A DNA stretch of 32,738 nucleotides from Gammaproteobacteria bacterium. Lineage in GTDB: Bacteria; Pseudomonadota; Gammaproteobacteria; S012-40. Position numbers and translations under genes: made by a program. Shown here one piece after another: positions 1 to 9,474 of this stretch. The stretch covers positions 1-32,738 of the forward strand of contig WFVN01000138.1 of the NCBI GenBank assembly GCA_015491615.1, read 5' to 3'. Every line of letters starts with the position of its first letter. Position 1 is the first letter of the stretch. The notes beneath the pieces were generated by a model, which saw nothing but the letters and a program-made list of their open reading frames with translations, did not search any database and was not told the origin of the DNA.

Positions 1-515
1 ATTTTGAGGAGCCGGTGGAATTTGTTGATGAAGTGGTCGTCGTAGCCGAACACCACCGAGGGGCGGAAGGCGGTGACGTGCAGGTCCGGGCTTTCGGCCG
101 CCATCACCGCCGCCTCGCCCTCGGCCTTGCTGCGCAGATAGCGGCTGGGGGCATCGGGGGCGGCGCGCAGGGCGCTCATGTGCAGCAGGCGGCGCACGCC
201 GTGGGCCCGGCATTGGTCCACCACCCGCTGGGGCAGGCGCACGTGCACGTCCTCGAAGCGGGCGTGGCGGTCCTCGTTGAGGATGCCCACCAGGTTGATG
301 ACCGCGTCCGCCCCCTCAATGACACCCGAGAGCTGGGCGTCGTCGTGGACGTCCGCTTCGATCAGATCCACCCCGGGGAGAATGCGCAGGTCCTTGTGCA
401 GATCGGGATGGGCGCTGGGGACACGCACGGCGAACCCCGCAGCGACCAGATCGTGGACGATGTGGCGGCCGATGAAGCCGCTCCCTCCCAATACGGTCAC
501 CCGTCGAATGATCAT
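1..515 (-). CDS. NAD(P)-binding epimerase/dehydratase, complex I NDUFA9-like (partial)
   Basis: The frame reads from an ATG at 515 off the left edge of the window, so only about 171 N-terminal residues are seen. It opens with a short beta strand and the dinucleotide-binding loop GGSGFIG (residues 10-16), followed by an acidic residue at the end of beta-2. Further on are NLVGIL and the MSAL..A....Y..SK stretch, which supplies the Ser/Tyr/Lys-type active-site region of extended short-chain dehydrogenases. This fits the atypical SDR family annotated as NDUFA9-like or NAD-dependent epimerase. Substrate cannot be told. It lies 57 bases downstream of the lytic transglycosylase gene on the same strand and may be co-transcribed with it. 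The C-terminal half is outside the window. Confidence 0.85.
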   Translation of the reverse strand, partial: MIIRRVTVLGGSGFIGRHIVHDLVAAGFAVRVPSAHPDLHKDLRILPGVDLIEADVHDDAQLSGVIEGADAVINLVGILNEDRHARFEDVHVRLPQRVVDQCRAHGVRRLLHMSALRAAPDAPSRYLRSKAEGEAAVMAAESPDLHVTAFRPSVVFGYDDHFINKFHRLLK

Positions 516-572
516 GTGATTCCTTTTCCGTTTGGTATTGAGGATCCGCATTATAGCCAGCCGTGGCCCGTC

Positions 573-2525
573 TCAACCCGCGTCGGGGGCGGCCACGGGT
601 GGCATGCGCCGGCGCAATGGATCGACGCGCCCGTCCAGGCGGTGGTCGAAGATGACGGTGTAGGCCATCACCCGCTGCACGTAGTGGCGGGTTTCATTGT
701 AGGGAATGGTCTCCACCCACAGATCGGCCGCCAGGGGCTGTTCTGGCAGCCACTGACGCACCCGCTGCGGACCGGCGTTGTACGCGGCGGTAGCCGCTAC
801 CAGATTGCCGCCGAAGGTGTCTCGCATGCGTTGCAGGTAGGCGGTACCGATGCGGATGTTCTTGTCCACGTCCAGCAATTCGCGACTGGAGCGCAGGCGG
901 GTGTTGATGAGGCGCGCGGTGAGGCGGCCAGTGCTGGGCATGACCTGCATCAGGCCCAGCGCGCCGGCGTGGGAACGCGCATCGGCCATGTATACGCTCT
1001 CCTGGCGGATGACGCCGTACACCCAGGCCGGGTCGATGCGAAGCTGGCGCGCCTGGGCGAGGACCTGCTCGCGGTACACCAAAGGGAAGCGCAGGTCCAG
1101 ATCGTCGAAATGGTCGCTGCGGGCGACGGTGAGGATGGCACGGTCGTGCCAACCCCAGCGGCTGGCCAGGACCGCCGCCATGCGCAGGCCCCGCTCGTCC
1201 AAATCGGCGATGGCGGCGTTCCACTCGCGACGGGCGTCAGCGAGCCGTCCCAGACGATACAACTCGCGGGCACGGACGATGCCCGGTCGCCGGGCGACGG
1301 CCGCCAGTTCTCCATCACTGAAGGTGAGCCGGTCGGAGCGGATGGGGTAAGCGCGCCCCAGACGGTCGGCGGCCAGGAAACCGTAATAGCCGCGTTCTCT
1401 GGAGAGACGTGTGAATTCCCGTCGCGCCGCCGACTCCAGGGCCGGGAGGCGCCCTGCGCGGGCCTCCAGGATCCGTGCCCGCCAGTAGCGCCAACGCTCG
1501 CCGTCCCGCTCGTCGGGAGGCAGGGCCTCGATCCAGGCCAGGGCGGCATCCCAGTCCTGTCGGGCGAGAGCGGACCGCACCCGCCATTCGCGCACGCGCG
1601 CATCCGCGTTGGGGACCGCCGCCAGCCAGGCGAGGGCCTGGGGCAAGCCTCGGTAGGCTGCGCGCAAGGCGATGTAGCGATCCACTTCCGCGACCACCTC
1701 CGCACCGTCCTCGGCCCGGTGCACCTCGCGCACGCCGGACCAGAAGTCGTAAGCAGCCTGTGGGTCGCGCCGGGCCAGACGCTTGACTCCGTAACGGACG
1801 ATCTCCCGTGCCAGGGGCAGGTCACGCCGGTATTCGTGGTGGTGGAGAGCCTCGGCGGGGGCACGCCGCATGCGAATCCAGCGCCGTACCCAGCGCTGGT
1901 CCGCGTCCGGCAAGGACTTGGCCAAATAGCGGGCCAGGGAAGTCCGACCATTTTGCATGACCAGGCGGATACGCGCCCACACCGCCTCCCGCGTGCGCCC
2001 GCCGTACTCGGCCCAGCGTTCGAAAACCGGATCGCAGGCGCGTGGCTGGGAGCGCCCCACCAACCACAGCCGTTCGGCCCGATCCATCGCCTCGCGGGTG
2101 CGACCGGTCTCGAACAGGGCACGGGCCTCGAGGCAGCGTAGGGTGGTGCCACCCACCGGCTGGTAATTCTCCAGGAACACCTCCCAACGCCCCTGGCGGG
2201 CGAGGCGCTTGAGCCAACGGGCACGCAAGCGATCGGCGATGGGCAGTTCACCGTGACGGGCGAGGAAAGTACGGATCTCGCTGTCGCTCACGCGCCGCAT
2301 CCAACGACGCAGGCGCTCGTATTCCAAGTAAGGCGCGAGTGGATAGGTTTCGATTTGTTGGAGCAGACGGCGGTAGGTGCGCAGGTGCCCGCGCTTGAGG
2401 GCCGCCTCGGCTTGTTGAAAAACGCGTCGCTCTTCTGCGTAAGGATCCGGCTCGGCGGCGACGGCGACACACGCCAGCGCCCAGGCGAACAGGAGAAGGA
2501 TTCCCCCCATGCGGTTCCGTGCCAT
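573..2525 (-). CDS. slt: Soluble lytic murein transglycosylase (Slt70 type)
   Basis: This periplasmic enzyme cleaves the MurNAc-GlcNAc bond of peptidoglycan with formation of 1,6-anhydro-MurNAc. A signal peptide ends near VAVAA. A long helical superhelix, rich in Arg and Leu, fills roughly residues 30-480 (the U and L domains of Slt70). The C-terminal SLT domain carries IRQESVY with the catalytic Glu near residue 509, then GALGLMQVMP and AAYNAGP, the three family motifs. Length (650 residues from the ATG at 2525) matches the family. A TTG at 2534 and an ATG at 2510 are other possible starts; AGGAG sits only one base before the ATG at 2525, so the start is uncertain. The gene is divergent from the dehydrogenase gene at 2597. 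Confidence 0.93.
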   Translation of the reverse strand: MARNRMGGILLLFAWALACVAVAAEPDPYAEERRVFQQAEAALKRGHLRTYRRLLQQIETYPLAPYLEYERLRRWMRRVSDSEIRTFLARHGELPIADRLRARWLKRLARQGRWEVFLENYQPVGGTTLRCLEARALFETGRTREAMDRAERLWLVGRSQPRACDPVFERWAEYGGRTREAVWARIRLVMQNGRTSLARYLAKSLPDADQRWVRRWIRMRRAPAEALHHHEYRRDLPLAREIVRYGVKRLARRDPQAAYDFWSGVREVHRAEDGAEVVAEVDRYIALRAAYRGLPQALAWLAAVPNADARVREWRVRSALARQDWDAALAWIEALPPDERDGERWRYWRARILEARAGRLPALESAARREFTRLSRERGYYGFLAADRLGRAYPIRSDRLTFSDGELAAVARRPGIVRARELYRLGRLADARREWNAAIADLDERGLRMAAVLASRWGWHDRAILTVARSDHFDDLDLRFPLVYREQVLAQARQLRIDPAWVYGVIRQESVYMADARSHAGALGLMQVMPSTGRLTARLINTRLRSSRELLDVDKNIRIGTAYLQRMRDTFGGNLVAATAAYNAGPQRVRQWLPEQPLAADLWVETIPYNETRHYVQRVMAYTVIFDHRLDGRVDPLRRRMPPVAAPDAG

Positions 2526-2596
2526 ACTCCTCAAGTTCCCTGCGCGAGCATCCGCTTCATTCTAGCCCCAACTCCAACTCTGTGACGAGGTGAGTC

Positions 2597-3961
2597 ATGG
2601 CCTTCCGATCCGTCAACCCCGCCACCGGCGAAACCGTCTTCCAACAACCAGCCTGGGACGAGGCCGCGCTGGACGCGGCTTTGCAAGAAGTGGCCCAGGT
2701 CACACCTGCTTGGATGGAGACCCCTATCCAACGGCGCACCAAACTCATGGCGCGGGCGGGCGAGGTGCTGCGTGGGCGACGCGACGAGCTGGCCCGCCTC
2801 ATCACCGAGGAGATGGGCAAGCTGTACAAAGAGGCCCAGGCGGAAGTGGAGAAATGTGCCTGGGTGTGCGAGTTCTATGCCCAGGAGGGTCCTGGCTTCC
2901 TCGCCGACGAGGTGCGCGAATCCGACGCCGGGCGTTCCCTGGTGGCCTTCCAGCCCCTGGGCACGGTGCTCGCGGTGATGCCCTGGAACTTCCCCCTCTG
3001 GCAGGTCTTCCGCTTCGCCGCTCCGGCCCTGGTGGCCGGTAACACCGGCGTCCTCAAGCACGCCTCCAACGTCCCCCGTTGCGCCCTGGCCATCGAATCG
3101 GTGTTCCGCGAGGCGGGCTTCCCGGACGGCGTGTTCCGCACCCTCATGATCCGCGCCGATCAGGTGGCGCGAGTGATCGACGATCCGCGCGTGCACGCCG
3201 TCACCCTCACCGGCTCGGAACCGGCGGGCCGGCGGGTGGCCGCCGAGGCGGGGGCACAGATCAAGAAGACGGTACTGGAATTGGGCGGCTCCGACGCCTT
3301 CGTCGTTCTCGACGACGCCGACCTGGATCTGGCGGTACAGGAGGGGGTCGCCTCCCGCTTCCTCAACGCCGGCCAGAGCTGCATCGCCGCCAAGCGCTTC
3401 ATCCTCGTGGAGGCCGTGGCCGAGGCCTTCCTGGAACGTTTCAAGGCGGCGGTGGAAGCCCTGCGCCCCGGCGACCCCATGGACCCGGACACCACCCTCG
3501 CCCCCATGGCCCGCAAGGACCTGCGTGCGGAGCTCCACGAGCAAGTGACCCGCTCCATCGACCAGGGCGCGGTACCCCTCACCGGCTGCCGTCCCTTATC
3601 TAGGCCGGGTATCTTCTACGCCCCCTCCATCCTCGACCGCGTGGGCCCGGGCATGGCCGCCTACGAAGAAGAACTGTTCGGCCCCGTGGCCATTGTCATC
3701 CGCGCCCGCGACGAGGACGACGCCCTGCGCATCGCCAACGACTCCCGCTTCGGCCTCGGCGGTAGCGTGTGGACCCGCGATGCCACCCGCGGCGAGGCCT
3801 TTGCCCGGCGCATGGCCTGCGGCTGCGCCTTCGTCAACGGCATGGTCAAATCCGATCCACGCCTGCCCTTCGGCGGTATCAAGGTCTCCGGTTACGGGCG
3901 CGAGCTCGCGCGCGAGGGGATCCGCGAGTTCGTCAACGTCAAGACCCTCTGGATCCGCTGA
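2597..3961 (+). CDS. gabD: NAD(P)-dependent succinate-semialdehyde dehydrogenase family protein
   Basis: This aldehyde dehydrogenase of 454 residues resembles the SSADH/GabD1 group, which oxidises succinate semialdehyde to succinate. Seen directly: PWNFPLWQ with the catalytic Asn near 131, LTGSEPAG for cofactor binding, LELGGSD with the general base Glu near 228, and GQSCIAAKR with the nucleophile Cys near 262. The C-terminal PFGGIKVSGYGREL motif is present. The N-terminus NPATGETV is typical of the family and fixes the start; a GAGG lies 7 bases before the ATG. The gene stands alone between slt (divergent) and the HDOD gene, with no GABA aminotransferase nearby, so the physiological substrate is inferred from family only. 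Confidence 0.88.
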   Translation: MAFRSVNPATGETVFQQPAWDEAALDAALQEVAQVTPAWMETPIQRRTKLMARAGEVLRGRRDELARLITEEMGKLYKEAQAEVEKCAWVCEFYAQEGPGFLADEVRESDAGRSLVAFQPLGTVLAVMPWNFPLWQVFRFAAPALVAGNTGVLKHASNVPRCALAIESVFREAGFPDGVFRTLMIRADQVARVIDDPRVHAVTLTGSEPAGRRVAAEAGAQIKKTVLELGGSDAFVVLDDADLDLAVQEGVASRFLNAGQSCIAAKRFILVEAVAEAFLERFKAAVEALRPGDPMDPDTTLAPMARKDLRAELHEQVTRSIDQGAVPLTGCRPLSRPGIFYAPSILDRVGPGMAAYEEELFGPVAIVIRARDEDDALRIANDSRFGLGGSVWTRDATRGEAFARRMACGCAFVNGMVKSDPRLPFGGIKVSGYGRELAREGIREFVNVKTLWIR

Positions 3962-4030
3962 ACGCTCAAGTCCGCGCCCCCTGCACCCGACAAATAGAAC
4001 GACGACCCGAGCGACCCCAGGAGCGGCGAC

Positions 4031-4882
4031 ATGGCGGCACGGAGACTGGATCTGGACCGGCTACCCCCTTTGCCTGACGTGGCTCGCCGGCTTCTCACCA
4101 TGGACGAGGACGCGGTGGGGACCCGGCAAGTGGCCGAATGGGTGGAGCTGGACCCGGCCCTCGCCGCGCACGTGGTGCGTCATGCCAGCTCCCCCGTGCT
4201 GGGGGTGCGCGAGCGCGTCCACTCCATCCACGAGGCGATCATGCGCCTGGGGGTGAACAAAGTCACCGAACTGGCCCTCGGGCTTGCCGCCGGCAGTGTC
4301 TTCCACCTGCCTGCCCACGGCCCCCTGGGGGCGCACGACTTCTGGCGCCACGCCGTCTTCACCGCCGCTCTCATGCATCGCCTGGCCGGCACCCTCCCCG
4401 ATTTCGGCGCCACCAAACCGGGCATGGCCTACCTCGCCGGCCTGCTGCACAATATCGGCCTGCTCGCTCTGGCGCACCTGGAACCAGAGGACTTCAAGGC
4501 CCTCAACCGCCTTGCCCAGAACGAGCCAGACACCCCCCTGGGCGACCTGGAACAACGCCTGGGCATCGAAGACCACGCCCACCTCGGCGCCCGCCTCCTG
4601 CGTCACTGGCGCATGCCGCAGGCGACGGTGGTCACCGCCCAGGCCCATCACGAGCCCCACTACCGGGGAGAAATGCACACCTACGCCAACCTGTGCAACG
4701 TGGCCATCGGCGTGGTCAAGGAACGCCTGGGGGTCGGCGATGGCGACGCCGGTTACAGCGACGGCCCGGCCCTCGCCGCCCTCGGCCTGGACGCCGGCCA
4801 AGTGAACAAGGAATGGGAGGCCCTGTGTCAATTCGAAGACGACCTGCAAGCCGCCGCCACCGCCCTCTCCAATCTGGGCTGA
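4031..4882 (+). CDS. HDOD domain protein
   Basis: A cytoplasmic protein of 283 residues made almost wholly of one HDOD domain, a degenerate relative of HD phosphohydrolases. It begins LPPLPDVARRLL, the usual HDOD opening, continues with AIMRLGVNKV, and has AGLLHNIGLL where a true HD enzyme would have HD; the metal-binding pair is therefore altered, as in other HDOD proteins that act as signalling or scaffold modules. An AGGAG sits 7 bases before the ATG. No output domain (GGDEF, EAL, kinase) is fused. Its role is unknown. The last 58 bases overlap the predicted start of the next gene in another frame. Confidence 0.85.
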   Translation: MAARRLDLDRLPPLPDVARRLLTMDEDAVGTRQVAEWVELDPALAAHVVRHASSPVLGVRERVHSIHEAIMRLGVNKVTELALGLAAGSVFHLPAHGPLGAHDFWRHAVFTAALMHRLAGTLPDFGATKPGMAYLAGLLHNIGLLALAHLEPEDFKALNRLAQNEPDTPLGDLEQRLGIEDHAHLGARLLRHWRMPQATVVTAQAHHEPHYRGEMHTYANLCNVAIGVVKERLGVGDGDAGYSDGPALAALGLDAGQVNKEWEALCQFEDDLQAAATALSNLG

Positions 4883-5487
4883 CCGCCCTCCTCCTCGCCC
4901 TCGCCCTGCCCCTCCAGGCCGAACCCGGGCGCGCCCTCCTCCAGGAGACCGCCGCTACCGCGGACACCGGTCGCATCCACATCGACCTCATCAACGGCAC
5001 CGGCGGCGCCACCCGCACCGCCCCCAGCCTGGTGCGCGTGGGCAGCCGCGCCGGAGAGTGGCAGATCGCCCGCGACGCCCTCGGATTCAAATATCCCGCC
5101 GGTCGCGCGGTGGCGGTATACGGACGTCTCGGCCTGGACACCGGCGCCGGACGCAGCGACGCCGTCGCCGGGCTGGCCTGGAGTGGTCGCAGCGGTCGCC
5201 TGCGCCTCAACCTCAACCCGGAGCTTTCCAAGGCCGGCGACACCCCCCACCTGTATCTCAACGGCGCCGCCCGCCTCGGGCTACCCCTGCCCGCCGGTCA
5301 TCCCGGTCGCCTCGCCGGCATCCTGGAGGCCAGCCTCTCCGACGAAGCAGGAAGGGAACTGGCCATCGTCGGCGGCCTGCGCTGGCAACTCCATCCCGCC
5401 CTCACCCTCGATGCGGTGATCCTCACCGCCGGCCCGGTGAACGCCATCGGGACCCCTACCGCCCTGCGCCTCTGTCTGGGCCTGTGA
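4825..5487 (+). CDS. Small exported protein, possible outer-membrane beta-barrel
   Basis: The frame runs 200 residues past the HDOD stop, and a hydrophobic segment followed by PLQAEPG just at that stop looks like a signal peptide. The best start I can find is the GTG at 4825, inside the HDOD gene, with GGGAGG four bases before it; this gives a basic n-region, a Leu/Ala core and cleavage after LQA. An ATG at 4813 is also possible. The mature part is about 185 residues of alternating hydrophobic and polar stretches (for example GRLRLNLN, HLYLNGAARLGL, AIVGGLRWQL) ending LRLCLGL, which suggests beta strands. No family is recognised. The Pho box of the pst operon starts 12 bases after the stop, so it is not part of that operon. 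Confidence 0.6.
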   Translation: MSIRRRPASRRHRPLQSGLTALLLALALPLQAEPGRALLQETAATADTGRIHIDLINGTGGATRTAPSLVRVGSRAGEWQIARDALGFKYPAGRAVAVYGRLGLDTGAGRSDAVAGLAWSGRSGRLRLNLNPELSKAGDTPHLYLNGAARLGLPLPAGHPGRLAGILEASLSDEAGRELAIVGGLRWQLHPALTLDAVILTAGPVNAIGTPTALRLCLGL

Positions 5488-5499
5488 AAGCCACCGGCG

Positions 5500-5517
5500 C
5501 TGTCACCAAACTGTAAC
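5500..5517 (+). promoter_or_regulatory. Pho box (PhoB-binding site) of the pst operon
   Basis: Two 7-base repeats, CTGTCAC and CTGTAAC, lie 11 bases apart centre to centre with CAAA between. This is the layout of the PhoB site, known in E. coli as CTGTCA(N)5CTGTCA-like direct repeats. It lies 59 bases before the pstC start. It predicts induction at low phosphate through PhoB-PhoR, genes for which are not in the window. Confidence 0.85.
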
Positions 5518-5527
5518 ATTGCCTCCG

Positions 5528-5533
5528 TACCAT
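5528..5533 (+). promoter_or_regulatory. Predicted -10 box of the pst promoter
   Basis: TACCAT matches four of six consensus bases and lies 10 bases after the end of the Pho box, the distance at which PhoB replaces the -35 element in known Pho promoters. Transcription would start near 5540, leaving a leader of about 35 bases before pstC. Confidence 0.5.
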
Positions 5534-5576
5534 CCGGCTTCCGGTCCCACGTGGCCGGCCTTGGAGCCCGAACCCC

Positions 5577-7814
5577 ATGTCCGCCTTCGAACCGTCCCTG
5601 AGCTATCGACGCTGGCGCCACCTCAAGGACCGCCTGGCCAAGCACGGCGTGGCCATCGGCGGGGTGGGCGTGATCGTCGCCATCACCCTCATCTTCTTCT
5701 ATCTCCTCCTCGTCGTCCTGCCCCTGTTCAAACCGGCGGAAATGGAAGCGGGGCCCAGTTTTTCTCTCACCGACGCTCCCCAGGCCATCCACTACCTCAC
5801 CGTGGACGAGTACGTGGAGGTGGGCCTGGCGGTGGACGAGGCCGGTCGGGCCCTGTTCTTCTCCACCGCCGACGGCCACCCCCTCGAACGCATCGACATC
5901 GAGCTCCCTCCGGGGGCCCGCGTCACCGCCTTGGGCAAGGGCGACCCGGCCATCGAGATCCTCGCCCTAGGGCTGGACAACGGCCAGGTGGTGGTAGTCA
6001 AGCCGGTGTACAAGATCAGCTACCCCGATGACCGCCGCCACATCACCCCTACGTTGGAATATCCCCTGGGCACCGACCCCATCGATCTGGACGAGGACGG
6101 CGCCCCCTTGCGCGCGGTGGCTCTGCAGATGGGCGAGGAGCAGGCCACCCTCGCCGCCGTGGGCGAGTCCGGCCAGGTGTTCGTCGCCAACCTCGCCATC
6201 GAGGAATCGTTCCTCGGCGAGGGCTTCAGCTTCGAACAAGAAAACACCGTCATCGAACCGGACCTGGACGACATCCGCTACCTCCTGGTGAGCGGCCCGC
6301 AGACCGAGCTCTACCTCGCCAACGGCGACGGCAACGCCCTCCTCTATGACCTGCGCGACCCTACCGAGCCCGAGCTCCTGCAACGCCTGGACCTCACCCC
6401 GCCGGGGGTACGCCTCACCAGCCTGCGCTTCCTCACTGGCAGCGTCTCCCTCATGGTCGGTGATTCCCGCGGCCACATCGCCCAATGGTTTCCGGTGAAC
6501 GAACGGGGCCGCCCGCGCTTGGTACACGTGCGCGAATTCGCCGAGCAGGACGCAGCCATCACCGACATCGCCCCGGAACACGGCCGTCGTGGTTTCGTCG
6601 CCGCCGATGCCAAAGGCCGGCTGGGGGTGTACTACACCACCTCCGAGCGTCTCCTGGCCTTGGCCCCCGTCACCGATGTCCCCGTCGCCAAGGTGGCGGT
6701 GAGCCCGCGCGCCGACGCCGCCCTGGTGCTGGATGCACAAGGACGCCTGCACGTCTTTCGCATCCACAACGAGCACCCGGAGATCTCCTTCAAGTCCCTG
6801 TGGGGCAAGGTGTGGTACGAGGGCTACAGCGAGCCGGCCCATCTCTGGCAATCCTCCGCCGCCACCACCGACTTCGAGCCCAAATTCAGCCTCACCCCCC
6901 TGGCGCTGGGCACCCTCAAGGCGGCCTTCTACGCCATGCTGGTGGCCGTCCCCCTGGCCATCATGGGGGCCATCTACACCGCCTACTTCATGTCCCCGGG
7001 GTTGCGCCGAGTGGTGAAACCCACCATCGAGATCATGGAGGCCCTGCCCACCGTGATCCTCGGCTTCCTCGCCGGCCTGTGGCTGGCCCCTTACGTGGAG
7101 GCCCATCTGCCCGGCATCTTCGCCAGCCTCCTCATCTTGCCCGCTGGCGTCCTCCTGTTCGCCTATCTGTGGCAGCGCCTGCCCCGCACCTTGCGTGCGC
7201 ATGTGCCCGACGGTTGGGAACCCCTGTTACTGCTGCCGGTACTGGCCGCGCTCACTGCCCTGGCCATGTGGCTCAGCTATCCCATGGAAGAACTCTTCTT
7301 CGAAGGCGACATGCGTAACTGGCTGGCCAACGATCTCGGTATTCCCTTCGACCAGCGCAACGCCATCGTCGTCGGCCTGGCCATGGGCTTCGCCGTCATC
7401 CCCACCATCTTCTCCATCACCGAGGACGCCATCTTCCAAGTGCCCAAGCACCTCACTTTCGGCTCCCTGGCCCTCGGCGCCACCCCGTGGCAGACCCTCA
7501 CCCGGGTGGTCATCCTCACCGCCAGCCCCGGCATCTTTTCGGCAGTGATGATCGGTCTCGGGCGCGCCGTGGGAGAAACCATGATCGTCCTCATGGCCAC
7601 CGGTAACACGCCGGTGATGGACTGGAGCCCCTTCCAGGGCATGCGCACCCTGTCGGCCAACATCGCCGTGGAGATGCCCGAATCGGAGGTGGACAGCACC
7701 CACTACCGGGTCCTGTTCCTGGCCGCCCTGGTACTGTTCTTGTTCACCTTCGCCGTCAACACCGCGGCGGAGATGGTCCGTCAACGCCTGCGCAAGAAAT
7801 ACAGCAGCCTATGA
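5577..7814 (+). CDS. pstC: Phosphate ABC transporter permease PstC, long form
   Basis: Inner-membrane permease subunit of the high-affinity phosphate importer. TM1 spans about residues 25-48. A periplasmic insertion of nearly 390 residues follows, with repeated strand-like blocks (for example GHIAQWFPVN, GRLGVYYTT, GRLHVFRI) that look like a beta-propeller. The permease domain begins near residue 436 (LTPLALGTLKAAFYA) and has the EAL-like cytoplasmic loop AEMP/TLTRVVILTASPGI and GRAVGETMIVLM. At 745 residues it is more than twice the E. coli length, but long PstC forms are known in other gammaproteobacteria. GGAG lies 10 bases before the ATG. It overlaps pstA by 4 bases (ATGA). Confidence 0.93.
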   Translation: MSAFEPSLSYRRWRHLKDRLAKHGVAIGGVGVIVAITLIFFYLLLVVLPLFKPAEMEAGPSFSLTDAPQAIHYLTVDEYVEVGLAVDEAGRALFFSTADGHPLERIDIELPPGARVTALGKGDPAIEILALGLDNGQVVVVKPVYKISYPDDRRHITPTLEYPLGTDPIDLDEDGAPLRAVALQMGEEQATLAAVGESGQVFVANLAIEESFLGEGFSFEQENTVIEPDLDDIRYLLVSGPQTELYLANGDGNALLYDLRDPTEPELLQRLDLTPPGVRLTSLRFLTGSVSLMVGDSRGHIAQWFPVNERGRPRLVHVREFAEQDAAITDIAPEHGRRGFVAADAKGRLGVYYTTSERLLALAPVTDVPVAKVAVSPRADAALVLDAQGRLHVFRIHNEHPEISFKSLWGKVWYEGYSEPAHLWQSSAATTDFEPKFSLTPLALGTLKAAFYAMLVAVPLAIMGAIYTAYFMSPGLRRVVKPTIEIMEALPTVILGFLAGLWLAPYVEAHLPGIFASLLILPAGVLLFAYLWQRLPRTLRAHVPDGWEPLLLLPVLAALTALAMWLSYPMEELFFEGDMRNWLANDLGIPFDQRNAIVVGLAMGFAVIPTIFSITEDAIFQVPKHLTFGSLALGATPWQTLTRVVILTASPGIFSAVMIGLGRAVGETMIVLMATGNTPVMDWSPFQGMRTLSANIAVEMPESEVDSTHYRVLFLAALVLFLFTFAVNTAAEMVRQRLRKKYSSL

Positions 7815-9472
7815 ACGTGCGCGCCTGGTTCAAGAGCGGTTCCCCTTGGGTATGGCTCAACGCCGCCGCGGTGAGCGCCAGCATTCTCATGGTAGTGGGC
7901 CTGCTCGCCCTCATCGCCGCCCGCGGCCTGGGCCATTTCTGGCCGCACCCGGTGGTCGCCTTCACCTATCACGAAGGACCGGATCAGAGCCGCCGTATCA
8001 TCGGCGAGATCCAGGACGACGAAGAACTACCCGCTTCGCGCTTGCGCGAAGCCGGATATTGGCTCCCCGACGGCACCGGCGAGCGCATCACCCGTTACCT
8101 GGTCAAGGTAGGCAACCGGGACGTGTACGGGGCCGACTTCTTCTCCGCCGCCTCCAGCAACATGGGTCCCTGGGAATACCCCCGCGGCATCTTCGTGGCG
8201 GAACGCTGGGAGTGGGGCAACTTCTACGGCTTCCTGCGGCAAGTGAAAGAGGCCGGGCACGTAGTGGCCGAAGGCGACGGGGCCTGGACCGTCCTCCAAG
8301 AACGTCTGAGCCGGGTGCGTGAACTGCATGACGCCATCCGCCGCCTGGAAAAGGACGAGATCGGCGCCATCAACTACCGCATGGAGCGCCTGCGCCTGAA
8401 AGAGCGGGGTTACGAGCTGGACGGCGAGCTCACCCCGGCGCGCAAGGCCGAGATCGAGATGGAACGGGCCCGTCTGCAACGGGAATACGAAACCGTCCAG
8501 GCGCGCCTCCAAACGCTCTATCGGGACATCCGGCGGGACAGCTTCACCGCCGAGGTGATGACCGGACAAGTGGTGGAGATTCCCCTCGCTACGGTGGTAC
8601 GCGCCTATCGCCCCAACGCCATGGGTCCGTTCGAGAAGGTCGGCCACTACCTGGCCAAGCTGTGGGAGTTCGTCTCCGAAGAACCACGTGAGGCGAATAC
8701 CGAGGGCGGCGTCTTCCCGGCCATCTTCGGCACCGTGATGATGGTCCTCATCATGAGCGTGTTCGTCACCCCCATGGGCATCGTCGCCGCCGTCTACCTG
8801 CGCGAATACGCCAAACAAGGGCCCCTGACACGCGTCATCCGCATCTCCGTCAACAATCTCGCCGGTGTGCCCTCCATCGTCTATGGCGTCTTCGGCCTGG
8901 GCTTCTTCGTCTATTTCCTGGGCGGCAACATCGACCGCCTGTTCTTCCCCGAGGCCCTGCCCTCACCCACTTTCGGCACCCCCGGCATCCTCTGGGCCTC
9001 CCTCACCCTGGCCCTGCTCACCCTGCCGGTGGTCATCGTCTCCACCGAGGAGGGTCTTTCGCGCATCCCCAAATCCCTACGCGAAGGGAGCCTGGCCCTG
9101 GGGGCGACCAAGGCGGAGACCCTCTGGCGGGTGGTTCTGCCCATGGCCAGCCCCGCACTCATGACCGGCCTCATCCTCGCGGTGGCGCGCGCCGCCGGCG
9201 AGGTGGCGCCGTTGATGTTGGTGGGGGTGGTGAAACTGGCCCCCGCCCTGCCCCTGGACGGCAACTTCCCCTTCCTGCACCTGGAGCGTAAATTCATGCA
9301 CCTGGGTTTCCATATCTACGACGTCGGTTTCCAGAGCCCCAACGTGGAAGCAGCACGTCCCCTGGTGTACGCCACCGCCCTGCTCCTGGTGCTGGTGATC
9401 GTGGTCCTGAACCTCACCGCCATCCAGATCCGCAACCGTCTGCGCGAGAAATACCGCTCCTTGGAAACTTGA
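7811..9472 (+). CDS. pstA: Phosphate ABC transporter permease PstA, long form
   Basis: Second permease of the phosphate importer, 553 residues against about 300 in E. coli. TM1 is at about 20-38. A periplasmic insertion of some 260 residues follows; within it, residues about 160-245 are a charged Leu/Arg/Glu-rich stretch without Pro over most of its length that reads as a long coiled coil. The permease domain starts near 300 ([17 protein letters not shown]) and contains [20 protein letters not shown], split here as the coupling loop, and [14 protein letters not shown]. The start overlaps the pstC stop, and the stop overlaps a TTG before pstB, so the genes are translationally coupled. Confidence 0.93.
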   Translation: MNVRAWFKSGSPWVWLNAAAVSASILMVVGLLALIAARGLGHFWPHPVVAFTYHEGPDQSRRIIGEIQDDEELPASRLREAGYWLPDGTGERITRYLVKVGNRDVYGADFFSAASSNMGPWEYPRGIFVAERWEWGNFYGFLRQVKEAGHVVAEGDGAWTVLQERLSRVRELHDAIRRLEKDEIGAINYRMERLRLKERGYELDGELTPARKAEIEMERARLQREYETVQARLQTLYRDIRRDSFTAEVMTGQVVEIPLATVVRAYRPNAMGPFEKVGHYLAKLWEFVSEEPREANTEGGVFPAIFGTVMMVLIMSVFVTPMGIVAAVYLREYAKQGPLTRVIRISVNNLAGVPSIVYGVFGLGFFVYFLGGNIDRLFFPEALPSPTFGTPGILWASLTLALLTLPVVIVSTEEGLSRIPKSLREGSLALGATKAETLWRVVLPMASPALMTGLILAVARAAGEVAPLMLVGVVKLAPALPLDGNFPFLHLERKFMHLGFHIYDVGFQSPNVEAARPLVYATALLLVLVIVVLNLTAIQIRNRLREKYRSLET

Positions 9473-9474
9473 AG

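Noticed and set aside
15-2141. Long open frame (708 codons) on plus across the slt gene
   Set aside because: It is antisense to a gene with complete catalytic motifs, has a His/Gly/Val-rich low-information composition and no recognisable domain; long antisense frames are expected at this GC content.
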